NCBI GenBank assembly: GCA_964648005.1
Contig: CAZYKR010000131.1
Span: forward strand, 1 to 11,827
DNA length: 11,827 nucleotides
Direction: 5' to 3'
Origin: JAGQTE01 sp964648005
GTDB lineage: Bacteria > Actinomycetota > Acidimicrobiia > Acidimicrobiales > Acidimicrobilacustridaceae
Made by a program: the position numbers and the translations under genes. Below are positions 1 to 6,641 of this stretch, one piece after another (positions within the stretch are counted from its first letter, which is position 1; every line of letters begins with the position of its first letter). The notes under the pieces are model-generated. The model did not search any database. It was not told the origin of the DNA and saw nothing but the letters and a program-made list of their open reading frames with translations.

Positions 1-4
1 CAGG

Positions 5-1327
5 TCAGCGAGTCTTGGCGAGACGGGAACGACCGGGCAGGTCGCGGTCGTCGTCGCGTCGCTGCGGGGTCTTGACCGGCCAGACCGCCCGAGCGAGCGG
101 CCAGCTCCGCGCACCTGCCGACTCCTCGGCGCCGGCGTCCTCGTCGGCGTCGGCCGGCTCGTCCGCGTCGCGCCCCTCGAGCTTGTGCTCCTCCTGGAGC
201 GCCACCAGCAGGCACAGGACGCGGATCAGTGCCCGCTTCTTCTCGGTCGACGGCAGCCGGGCGAAGTCGGTCAGCTGACCCGGGCGCTGCGGGACGGCGT
301 CGGAGAACAGGGTGAGCTCCGGCCGGTCGACGGCATCGGCGCCCTCGCTCTCGGCGACGCCGAGGAGATCGGCGAGGACCTCGTCGACCTCCTTGTCCTC
401 CAGGTCGGCCTGCTCCACCAGCTCGGCGGCCACCTGCGCGATGCCGACCTGGCGTTCCTTGGCCCGGTTGATGAGGGCGTTGAGCACGTGGTCGACCGGG
501 TCGGCCGCGGCGACGGGTGCCGGCGCTTCGTCGGCAGCGACCGTCGCCAAGTCGGTCGGCACCAGCTCGGGCTCCTCGATCACGAGGGCAGCAGGATCGA
601 ACCGCTCGTGCTCGACCTCGGCGTCTTCGTCGACGGCGACCTCGGCGACCTCGGCGACGGAACCATCGACCACCGGAACCTCGGCCTCGATGACTTCGTC
701 AACCTCGACCCCAGCCTCGATGACCTCGTCCACCTCGACCCCAGCCTCGATGACCTCGTCCACCTCGACCTCGGCCTCGATGACCTCGTCCACGAAGTCC
801 TCGACCTCGATGACCTCGTCGACCGCGACCTCGTCCACGTCGGACCCGTCGGCAACGGCGCCTCCTGCGACCTCCCACAGAGGCTTGGACAGCAGGTCGT
901 CGTCGGCGAGCTTGGCCCGCTGGCCGGGGGCGCCGAACCGGTCGAACCCCGCCTCGTCCTCGTGCCCGTCGTGCTCGTGCTCGTCTGCGGGTGCCTCGAC
1001 CGCGGCCGGCGCTGCAGCGGCGGGCGCCTCCGGCGTAGCCGACGCGCCGGACGGCTCGAGCCCGAGTCGCGGCAGCGACGCCGAGGGCTTGGTGAACGGC
1101 ACGGGGTCGTCGACGAAGGACGACGGACGCGGGGCGGGCTCCGACTCGGGCTTGGGGATCGACAGCGTCGGAGCAGGCTTGGGCGTCGTCTGCGGCGCCA
1201 CGCGGGCGATGGCCTCGGCGGACGATGCCGTCGTCTCGCCGGACGTGCCGCTCGACTTGCCCTTCATGGCGACGACCACGATGCCAGCGATGACGGCTAG
1301 CACGACGACCCCGATGATGATGCCCAT
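5..1327 (-). CDS. Single-pass membrane protein with long acidic, repeat-containing tail (unknown function)
   Basis: 440 aa, complete. Residues 2-20 form one hydrophobic Ile/Val/Gly/Ala helix followed by Lys-rich MKGK, so by the positive-inside rule the large C-terminal part is probably cytoplasmic. Next come a Thr/Pro/Ala-rich linker (about 25-110), a His/Asp/Glu patch (HEHDGHED, 117-124), a very acidic Val/Asp/Glu region (about 160-240) with a ten-residue repeat of the type EVDEVIEAGV, then two helical, more normally composed segments (about 275-330 and 335-382) and a charged tail ending in Arg/Lys. The helical segments look like the folded part; the repeat looks like a spacer or binding surface. 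The first Met is kept because it makes the membrane helix complete; a GAGG lies only 3 bases before it, closer than usual. I recognise no family. It is last in a minus-strand run, 143 bases after the 85-aa gene. The long plus-strand frames across it are compositional shadows. Confidence 0.8.
   Translation of the reverse strand: MGIIIGVVVLAVIAGIVVVAMKGKSSGTSGETTASSAEAIARVAPQTTPKPAPTLSIPKPESEPAPRPSSFVDDPVPFTKPSASLPRLGLEPSGASATPEAPAAAAPAAVEAPADEHEHDGHEDEAGFDRFGAPGQRAKLADDDLLSKPLWEVAGGAVADGSDVDEVAVDEVIEVEDFVDEVIEAEVEVDEVIEAGVEVDEVIEAGVEVDEVIEAEVPVVDGSVAEVAEVAVDEDAEVEHERFDPAALVIEEPELVPTDLATVAADEAPAPVAAADPVDHVLNALINRAKERQVGIAQVAAELVEQADLEDKEVDEVLADLLGVAESEGADAVDRPELTLFSDAVPQRPGQLTDFARLPSTEKKRALIRVLCLLVALQEEHKLEGRDADEPADADEDAGAEESAGARSWPLARAVWPVKTPQRRDDDRDLPGRSRLAKTR
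685..834 (-). repeat. 30-bp in-frame tandem repeat, five copies
   Basis: Five units begin at 685, 715, 745, 775 and 805, an exact 30-base period. On the plus strand each starts CCTCGATGAC. The units at 715 and 745 differ at only two of 30 bases; the outer ones are more diverged. In the encoded minus-strand protein each unit is ten residues around V-D-E-V-I-E. The period keeps the frame, so copy changes would lengthen or shorten the acidic tail without breaking the gene. Confidence 0.9.
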
Positions 1328-1404
1328 CTACCTCACCGCTCCGAAAACGCCTCCAGGGATCGGTGAAACGCCGTCGCGCGGACCCCTGCTCCGGCGCCCA
1401 TTCT

Positions 1405-1420
1405 TACCGCCTCGGCGGTA
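1405..1420. promoter_or_regulatory. 16-bp perfect inverted repeat between two minus-strand genes
   Basis: TACCGCC and its exact complement GGCGGTA are separated by two bases. The site lies in the 143-base gap, 50 bases after the stop of the 85-aa gene and 77 bases before the start of the membrane-protein gene. It could be an operator controlling the membrane protein or a terminator hairpin for the small gene. No T-tract follows it on the minus strand, which weakens the terminator reading. I see no convincing -35/-10 pair in this gap. Confidence 0.4.
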
Positions 1421-1470
1421 CCAGTGCGAGATGTGATCGAACGCCCTGCTCGGGGGCAGGCGCGCGGCGA

Positions 1471-1728
1471 TCACGCCTGCGCGCGCAGCTGCTCCTTGAG
1501 CGCTTCCCAGCGCGCCTCGGAACCGCCGCCGGCCGTCATGATCTGGATCGCCTTCCACTCCGGCGCCTCGTAGTCGATCGCGACGTCATCGAGCGGCACC
1601 TCGGTGCCGTCGATCGCCACCTGCACCGCCGGCCACGCCGACTCGTCGCCGTCAGTGCGCAGGTACATGCGGATCGCGATCGGCTCGCCGCCGTCTCCGG
1701 CGATGATGTGGAACCGCCACCTCTCCAT
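1471..1728 (-). CDS. Small soluble protein of unknown function
   Basis: 85 aa, complete. It has an excellent ribosome-binding site, AAGGAG at 1735-1740 on the minus strand, six bases before the ATG, which fixes the start. The protein opens with a short beta-rich stretch (MERWRFHIIAGDGGEPIAIR), continues with alternating acidic and hydrophobic segments (residues 20-65, including DIDYEAPEW-like acidic and aromatic positions) and ends with a short helix rich in Ala, Arg and Glu (70-85). It has no signal peptide, membrane segment or cysteine. I do not recognise a family. It lies 45 bases downstream of the 114-aa gene and is probably co-transcribed with it. Confidence 0.75.
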   Translation of the reverse strand: MERWRFHIIAGDGGEPIAIRMYLRTDGDESAWPAVQVAIDGTEVPLDDVAIDYEAPEWKAIQIMTAGGGSEARWEALKEQLRAQA

Positions 1729-1773
1729 CCGTTGCTCCTTCGTCGGCCCGCCACCCCGCCGGCGGCAGGCAGG

Positions 1774-2118
1774 TCACTCCCCCAGCTGGGGCGGGAAGCC
1801 GGCGCGCGGGTGATCGAGGGGGAACTCGATCGACTCGGCCACCGACCGCATCAGCTCCGCCAACCCGTTGACCAGCAGCTGCGGGTGGCCGCCGTCGGCG
1901 GCGACCTGGCGCAGGATCGGTCGGAGGTCGTCTCGCATGAACGAGCCGAAGTGCTCCACGAACATCAGCTGGATCTGACGACCAGCCTCGCTCTCGTTGA
2001 GCACCGCCCGCTCGATGACCCAGTTCTCGTCCGGCGTCCCGTCGGCGCCGTCCGCTCCAACCGCATCCGCGTCCACCGGCTCGTCGGCTGCCGGTGCGGT
2101 CCCCTCGTCGCTGCCCAT
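1774..2118 (-). CDS. Small acidic protein of unknown function
   Basis: 114 aa from an ATG at 2118. The same frame stays open much further upstream, but only here is there a suitable purine-rich site (GGGGGT at 2123-2128, four bases before the ATG), and the longer reading would run into the preceding gene with an Arg/Gly-rich composition typical of a shadow frame. Residues 1-30 are a disordered-looking Ala/Asp/Gly/Glu leader; residues 32-103 look helical, with the segment VEHFGSFMRDDLRPILRQVA and a second helix around NGLAELMRSVAESIEF. It ends in a Pro-rich tail. No membrane segment or signal peptide. No family recognised. It sits between the secreted repeat protein and the 85-aa gene, all on the same strand. 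Confidence 0.7.
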   Translation of the reverse strand: MGSDEGTAPAADEPVDADAVGADGADGTPDENWVIERAVLNESEAGRQIQLMFVEHFGSFMRDDLRPILRQVAADGGHPQLLVNGLAELMRSVAESIEFPLDHPRAGFPPQLGE

Positions 2119-2249
2119 GGCAACCCCCGTCGGCTGCAGCCGCTCCGACGTGAGTTGGACCCCGACATTCGGTCCGTTCGGCCCAACGCCGCCCCACCAG
2201 CGTCCGACGGCCGGCGACGCCCCCCGGCGGCGGCCCAGGGCGGCTCCGA

Positions 2250-4418
2250 TCAGCCGAACCAGCCCGCCACATCGCTGAGGACGTCGACGTTGCCGCTGTT
2301 GTTGCGGATGGCGATCCGACCGCCGGAGCCCAGCTTGGTGATCACCAAGTTCGGCACCACGGTGCCCGCTGCGGGGTTGAGGTTGGAGGCGTTCGGCGGG
2401 CTCACCCCATCCGGGAACACCGTGAGATGCGTGGCGGCGCTGGGGAACACCGCCGTGGTGTTCAACACCGCGGCCGCCGCCCCGGGCGGCACCGGCACCC
2501 CCGTGTCGACGTCCAGGGTGCGCACCTCGCCCGCACCGAGCTTGGTGGCGGTCCGTGTGTCGAGCAGGCGCTTCGGCGTGACCGCCGGCGTGAACAGGTC
2601 GCCTGCGCCGGCACGGAAGTAGCCGACCACGTCCACGATGACGTGGGCCGTCCCGGCGTTGTTGAACACGTCGATCTGCCCGCCGGCACCGACCCCGATG
2701 ATGGCGAGGTTCGGCACCGTCTGGCCCGACGAGAAGTTGAGGTTGGACGCGGTCGGCATCGCCACCCCGTGCGGCCACGCCGTGAGATGGCTGGCGGCGC
2801 TGGGGCCGGTGACGGTGATGTTCGCCACGACGGCGGTGGCGTCCGACGGCACGGCGTCGCCGACCACGGTCACCGGGCGGGTCTGACCGGCGCCGAAGGG
2901 GGTGGCGTACGGGCCGATCTGCGAGCCGGCGCGGGTGTCGAGCATGCGTTGGGGTGTGATGCCCGTGAAGCCGTCACCCGATGCCGCACCGGTGTCGAAC
3001 CAGCCGACCACGTCGAAGATGACGTGGCTCGAGCCGCTGTTGTTCAGGATGCGGACCTTGCCACCGGCACCGACGCGCGCCACCACGAGGTTGGGCACGG
3101 TCTGGCCGGCGACGACGTTGAGGTTGGACGCCGACGGGATGGTTCCCGCGCCGAACGACCCCTGATCGTCGTAGAGGGTGCTACGCGGCGGCTTCGGGTA
3201 GACGCTCAGGTGGCTCGCCGCCGTCGGACCGGTGGCCGTGACATTGAGCACCACGGCGGACACCCCGGTGCTCGGGACTCCGCCCACGCCCGTCACCTTG
3301 ACCTCGTGCATCGCCTGGTTGAACGCACGCGTCTGGGGGTTCGGCTCGCCCGGGCTGGACCCGTCGCCCGCCGACACCGGCCCGGCGACGCCGAACGGGC
3401 GGCCGATGCCGACGCGTGAGTCGAAGATCCGCGCCGGCGTCAACGGGTGGTAGCCACCGGTCGAGATCACCGGCGTGAACGGCGTCGGCTTGTCGTAGGC
3501 GCACTCGTCGAAGCCGAAGCAGGTGGCCTCGAGGTCGAGGTCGAACGATGTCGTGCCGAGGATCGGCACCAGGACCTGGATCTTGGTGTTGCGGGTCTTG
3601 TCCTCGATGAACAGGTGGTACAGGCCGTCGAAGATCGGCCCGCTCGTCCAGGTGGACCCGCTGTTGGGCAACGAGGCGAACGCGCCCACGTCGACGCCCG
3701 TCGAGGTCTTCCGGTAGTCGTACGGGTCGTAGATCGAGTGCTCCTGGAAGACGTCGACCTGGAGACGTCCGGCGGTCACCGGCAGCGTCGAACGGACGTT
3801 GCCCCCGATGCGCGCCGTGCCCGGCGCCCCCTGCTCGGGGAACGGCACGGTGCCCACGTCGGGGGTGTAGCCACGACCGTCGAAGCCGGTCGTCACGCCG
3901 AAGGCGTTGAGGTGCACGCCGCCCACGGTCGACGTCGCCGGGTCGTACGTGCCGCCGGGACCGTAGGGGTAGAACTCCAACCGCACGCCCTTGGCCCGGT
4001 TGGCCCACTGGTGGTTCTTCGTGCCCGACGGGGTGGACTCGCTGTTCGGCACGGTGATGTTCGGCGTGAAGGTCGTGCCGGTCGAGGTCCAGTTGCGCAC
4101 CTTGTAGTAGCTCGGTCCGGCGTTGACACAGGCGGCGTGGAAGGTGTCACCGCCGTTCAGGCAGGGGTCGTAGCCCCACTGCGTCCCGTCCTCGAGCTGC
4201 AGCGCCACGCCGACGTGTCCGCCGTTGGCCAGCGGGCTGACGCCGCCGATGGGCACGCGCAGCTCGGAGACGTTGCGCTGGAGCGGCACCTGGGTCGTGT
4301 CCGAGGCAGCCGCGGCGGGCTGCACGTCCGCAGCGATGAGGACCGTTGCGGCGACCGTCGCCAGGACGAGCAGGGACCGGCGCAGGCGCGCCGGGCGAGG
4401 GACGGGTGCCGACCGCAT
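2250..4418 (-). CDS. Secreted protein: unknown N-terminal module plus three tandem surface-type repeats
   Basis: 722 aa from the ATG at 4418, which opens a classic signal peptide: an Arg-rich start, a hydrophobic core LLVLATVAATVLIA, and an Ala-rich cleavage site near residue 38. Residues about 40-320 are a module I do not recognise, rich in Gly, Tyr, Thr and Asn, with four cysteines (86, 97, 300, 306) that could form disulfides. Residues 324-474, 484-601 and 610-722 are three copies of a repeat seen in many secreted actinobacterial proteins: it begins with P-x-R-hydrophobic-x-D-(T/S)-R, continues with hydrophobic-x-N-x-T, then SNLN, then (Q/V)TVPNL or VVPNL, and ends D-V-hydrophobic-G-(W/Y)-F. 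The last copy ends at the stop codon, so there is no sorting signal or C-terminal anchor. A GTG at 4490 in the same frame would overlap the upstream esterase stop and put 24 polar residues before the signal peptide, so it is less likely. Upstream of 4418 the ribosome-binding site is weak. The role is presumably extracellular; no catalytic motif is seen. Confidence 0.85.
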   Translation of the reverse strand: MRSAPVPRPARLRRSLLVLATVAATVLIAADVQPAAAASDTTQVPLQRNVSELRVPIGGVSPLANGGHVGVALQLEDGTQWGYDPCLNGGDTFHAACVNAGPSYYKVRNWTSTGTTFTPNITVPNSESTPSGTKNHQWANRAKGVRLEFYPYGPGGTYDPATSTVGGVHLNAFGVTTGFDGRGYTPDVGTVPFPEQGAPGTARIGGNVRSTLPVTAGRLQVDVFQEHSIYDPYDYRKTSTGVDVGAFASLPNSGSTWTSGPIFDGLYHLFIEDKTRNTKIQVLVPILGTTSFDLDLEATCFGFDECAYDKPTPFTPVISTGGYHPLTPARIFDSRVGIGRPFGVAGPVSAGDGSSPGEPNPQTRAFNQAMHEVKVTGVGGVPSTGVSAVVLNVTATGPTAASHLSVYPKPPRSTLYDDQGSFGAGTIPSASNLNVVAGQTVPNLVVARVGAGGKVRILNNSGSSHVIFDVVGWFDTGAASGDGFTGITPQRMLDTRAGSQIGPYATPFGAGQTRPVTVVGDAVPSDATAVVANITVTGPSAASHLTAWPHGVAMPTASNLNFSSGQTVPNLAIIGVGAGGQIDVFNNAGTAHVIVDVVGYFRAGAGDLFTPAVTPKRLLDTRTATKLGAGEVRTLDVDTGVPVPPGAAAAVLNTTAVFPSAATHLTVFPDGVSPPNASNLNPAAGTVVPNLVITKLGSGGRIAIRNNSGNVDVLSDVAGWFG
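2253..3449 (-). repeat. Three tandem protein-domain repeats (about 115-150 residues each)
   Basis: Copy 1 spans 2997-3449, copy 2 spans 2616-2969 and copy 3 spans 2253-2591. Copy 1 is longer because of an insertion (residues about 412-427) between the N-x-T and SNLN blocks, and because of a longer loop after the DSR motif. Shared blocks include DTR/DSR, SNLN, VPNL and DV-hydrophobic-GW/YF. The repeat is recognisable in DNA as well as protein, for example the recurrent GAGGTTGGA on the plus strand near 2380, 2740 and 3120. Confidence 0.8.
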
Positions 4419-4471
4419 GGTGCAGTGATCGGCATCGGGCGCGGTGGCCTTGACCCGCCGCCGCAGGAGGG

Positions 4472-5980
4472 TCACGCCAGACCGGCCCACAGTTGCCGGC
4501 GCTCGTGCTCGGGGTCGTCGAGCACCTCGGTGTGCACGTCGAGCCGCATCGTGGCGCGCCGATCGGTGTCGTAGGCCGGCCAGGCGCCGACGACGTCGTT
4601 GGACGGGTCACCGGTGCGGGCGAACGCAAGCCACGACGCCTGCACGGCGTCGACGACGGACGCGGGCGGGTCGTCACCGAGCAGCATCGACAGACCGGCG
4701 GCGTCGAGGTTGCCGAACACGAACGGCACCTCGATGGCGTGGCATGCGCCCATCAGCCCACCCATCGTGGGGCTGGGCCACGTGAACAGGTACGAGAACG
4801 TCGGGGAGCCGTTCGCCACGAGCGCCTCGGCCAACCGGATGGCCGGTTGGCGGAAGACGAGGTCGGTGACGGCGGCACCGAAGAGCTCCTTCGGAGGGAG
4901 GTCGCCGAGCGCAGCTCGGTAGACGGCGGCGGCCGCTGCTCCGTCGCCGAACACCTTGCCCAGCCGGGTCTCGAGCAGCGCGTCGTCGACCGGCGCCGGA
5001 TCGAGGAAGGCGAACAACTTCCACTCGTCGAGACAGGTCCCGACGAGCACCGGCACGCCGGCTGCGCTCCCGGCGGCGACGGCATCGATCGCCGCGCCCT
5101 CGAGCACGACGCCGTCCGCGACCGGCTGGAACGGCAACAGCAGCCGTGCTCCGGCGCCGATCTGCCCGTCCACGTCGGTGAAGGTCTTCAACGCCAGTTG
5201 CTGCTGCGCCGCCACCAGCGCGTCGGCGTCGAGTGCCAGCAACCCGTCGAGGTCGTCGACGCCGGCAGCGTCGAGCAGTTGACGCGTCACCTCGGCGGCG
5301 TGACCGACGGGTGACACGTTCTGCGCCGCACCGCTCTGGGGCACCGCCTTGTGGAACAGGCCCTGTGCGGCCGGCGTGCCGAGCAGCGTCCCCACGCTCA
5401 TGCCACCGGCCGACTCGCCGAAGACCGTCACGTTGCCGGGATCGCCGCCGAACGCTGCGATGTTGTCGCGCACCCACTCCAGCGCCGCGATCTGGTCGAG
5501 GATGCCGAGGTTGCCGCTGCGGTCGTAGCTCGGATCGAGCTCGGCGAGGTGGAGGAAGCCGAGCGCACCCAGGCGGTAGTTGACCGTGACGACCACGACG
5601 TCACCACGGCGCGCCAGGGAGGCGCCGTCGTAGCCGACCTGCGACCCGGACCCCATGATGAACGCGCCGCCGTGGATCCACACCATGACCGGCCGGCGGG
5701 CGTCGTCGACCGCCGGCGTGTAGACGTTGAGGAACAGGCAGTCCTCGTCCTGGGGCTCGGGGTCGGCGCCCATCATCGACGCCAGCAGGTCCTGCTGCGG
5801 CGCGATGGGACCCATCGCCGTGGCGCCGCGCACGCCGCTCCAGCCGTCGTGCGGTTCCGGTGGGCGGAACCGTCGCTCGCCCGTCACGGGCGCGGTGAAC
5901 GGGATGCCGGCAAAGCGCACCACGCCGTGGTGCTCGCTGCCGCGCAACTCGCCCTGTCGGATCCGCGTGGTCGTCGTCAT
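4472..5980 (-). CDS. Type-B carboxylesterase (alpha/beta hydrolase, para-nitrobenzyl esterase-like)
   Basis: 502 aa, the usual length for bacterial type-B carboxylesterases, which hydrolyse carboxylic esters. Visible motifs: the second family signature EDCLFLNVYTP (79-89), the oxyanion-hole HGGAF (103-107), the nucleophile elbow GESAGG (188-193, Ser190), the probable catalytic Glu319 in the CLDEWK segment, and His414 in the ACHAIEVPFVFGN segment, which matches the family's H-x-hydrophobic-E-hydrophobic-PFVF. All three triad members are therefore present. No signal peptide, so likely cytoplasmic. The ATG at 5980 is chosen because the sequence before it lacks family similarity and GGGGGGA lies four bases upstream; the frame remains open a further 180 codons, antisense to the MOSC gene. 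It is divergent from the MOSC gene and is followed, 53 bases on, by the secreted repeat protein. The substrate cannot be told from sequence. Confidence 0.95.
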   Translation of the reverse strand: MTTTTRIRQGELRGSEHHGVVRFAGIPFTAPVTGERRFRPPEPHDGWSGVRGATAMGPIAPQQDLLASMMGADPEPQDEDCLFLNVYTPAVDDARRPVMVWIHGGAFIMGSGSQVGYDGASLARRGDVVVVTVNYRLGALGFLHLAELDPSYDRSGNLGILDQIAALEWVRDNIAAFGGDPGNVTVFGESAGGMSVGTLLGTPAAQGLFHKAVPQSGAAQNVSPVGHAAEVTRQLLDAAGVDDLDGLLALDADALVAAQQQLALKTFTDVDGQIGAGARLLLPFQPVADGVVLEGAAIDAVAAGSAAGVPVLVGTCLDEWKLFAFLDPAPVDDALLETRLGKVFGDGAAAAAVYRAALGDLPPKELFGAAVTDLVFRQPAIRLAEALVANGSPTFSYLFTWPSPTMGGLMGACHAIEVPFVFGNLDAAGLSMLLGDDPPASVVDAVQASWLAFARTGDPSNDVVGAWPAYDTDRRATMRLDVHTEVLDDPEHERRQLWAGLA

Positions 5981-6008
5981 CTGGTCCCCCCGGAACTCGA
6001 ACCGATCG

Positions 6009-6029
6009 TGCGGCACCGCATCGTAGGCT
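6009..6029. promoter_or_regulatory. Candidate overlapping divergent promoters of the esterase and MOSC genes
   Basis: In the 57-base gap a minus-strand TACGAT (6020-6025) and a plus-strand TAGGCT (6024-6029) both fit the actinobacterial -10 pattern TANNNT and share two bases. TAGGCT ends eight bases before the MOSC ATG, and no ribosome-binding site precedes that ATG, which fits a leaderless mRNA. TACGAT lies 39 bases before the esterase start and would leave room for its GGGGGGA site. An inverted repeat, TGCGG-CA-CCGCA (6009-6020), abuts the boxes and could be an operator. No good -35 hexamer is visible for either direction. Confidence 0.35.
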
Positions 6030-6037
6030 CTGCCCGC

Positions 6038-6613
6038 ATGACGCACCCCGACGACGTCACCCTCGCCGCCGCCCTGCCCGCCATCTGCTCGGCACCGACC
6101 GACGACGGATCGCTGGCACTGATCGTGCGCCGCCCCGAACCGGGCGAGCGCGAGGTGCTGGACGAGGGTGTGCTCGACCTGGCCGACGGCCTCGTCGGCG
6201 ACTCGTGGTCGAAGCGACCGAGTCGATCGACGCCCGACGGCACGGCGGACCCGGCGGCACAGCTCACGGTGATGAGCGTTCGGGTCGCCGACATCGTCGC
6301 CACCGGAGCCGACGCCCCCTACGACCCCCGCGCGCTCGCCGGCGACCAGCTCTTCGTCGACCTGGACCTGTCCGAGGCCAACGTGCCCGCCGGGACGCGC
6401 CTGGCCATCGGCGAGGCCGTCATCGAGGTGTCGGCCAAGCCGCACACCGGGTGCGCCAAGTTCCGGCGCTGGTACGGCGACGCCGCCGGCACGTGGGTCA
6501 ACGCACCGGACCTGCGCCACCTGCGCCTGCGCGGCCTCAACGCCCGTGTCGTGCAGCCCGGCGTCGTACGCCGCGGCGATCGCATCCGCAAGGTCGACCC
6601 TTCGCTCGGCTGA
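6038..6613 (+). CDS. MOSC domain-containing protein
   Basis: 191 aa, complete. MOSC domains carry or transfer sulfur from a conserved cysteine, or deal with molybdenum-cofactor-type substrates; YiiM and the molybdenum-cofactor sulfurase C-terminus are known members. Seen here: a beta-rich N-terminal half (residues 25-90), then AGDQLFVDLDLSEANVP (101-117), RLAIGEAVIEVS (121-132), the conserved cysteine in HTGCAKF (Cys139), and the closing block LRGLNARVVQPGVVRRGDRI (164-183), typical of MOSC. The ATG at 6038 is preferred because family-like sequence begins soon after it, even though the frame is open upstream through the esterase gene on the other strand. No membrane segment. It diverges from the esterase and ends 28 bases from the convergent quinoprotein gene. 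The specific substrate is not known, and no molybdoenzyme gene lies in the window. Confidence 0.87.
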   Translation: MTHPDDVTLAAALPAICSAPTDDGSLALIVRRPEPGEREVLDEGVLDLADGLVGDSWSKRPSRSTPDGTADPAAQLTVMSVRVADIVATGADAPYDPRALAGDQLFVDLDLSEANVPAGTRLAIGEAVIEVSAKPHTGCAKFRRWYGDAAGTWVNAPDLRHLRLRGLNARVVQPGVVRRGDRIRKVDPSLG

Positions 6614-6620
6614 CCCGTCC

Positions 6621-6634
6621 GGCGGCGGGCCGCC
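6621..6634. terminator. GC hairpin between convergent genes (possible bidirectional terminator)
   Basis: GGCGGC and GCCGCC form a perfect inverted repeat, best drawn as a five-base stem with a CGGG loop. It lies in the 28 bases between the MOSC stop (6613) and the quinoprotein stop (6642), where one hairpin would serve both directions. There is no T-tract on either side, as is common in actinobacteria. Short GC palindromes arise often by chance at this base composition, so position is the main support. Confidence 0.42.
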
Positions 6635-6641
6635 ACGGCGT

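Noticed and set aside
685..834. CRISPR-like array (30-bp periodic repeat)
   Set aside because: The units are directly adjacent without unique spacers and lie inside a coding frame, so this is a tandem repeat.
185..1436. Long plus-strand open frames (up to about 370 codons) opposite the membrane-protein gene
   Set aside because: They are low-complexity Ser/Thr/Ala or Leu/Asp/Gly-rich readings of the same repeat DNA, with no family motif. The minus-strand reading has a membrane helix and sensible domain order.
2427..4574. Plus-strand open frames opposite the secreted repeat protein
   Set aside because: They are Arg/Gly/Val-rich shadows of a GC-rich gene and end or start at positions unrelated to translation signals. 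The minus strand has a signal peptide and conserved repeats.
5981..6520. N-terminal extension of the esterase by 180 codons
   Set aside because: It lies antisense to the MOSC gene and lacks esterase similarity. The type-B fold starts naturally after the ATG at 5980, which has its own ribosome-binding site.
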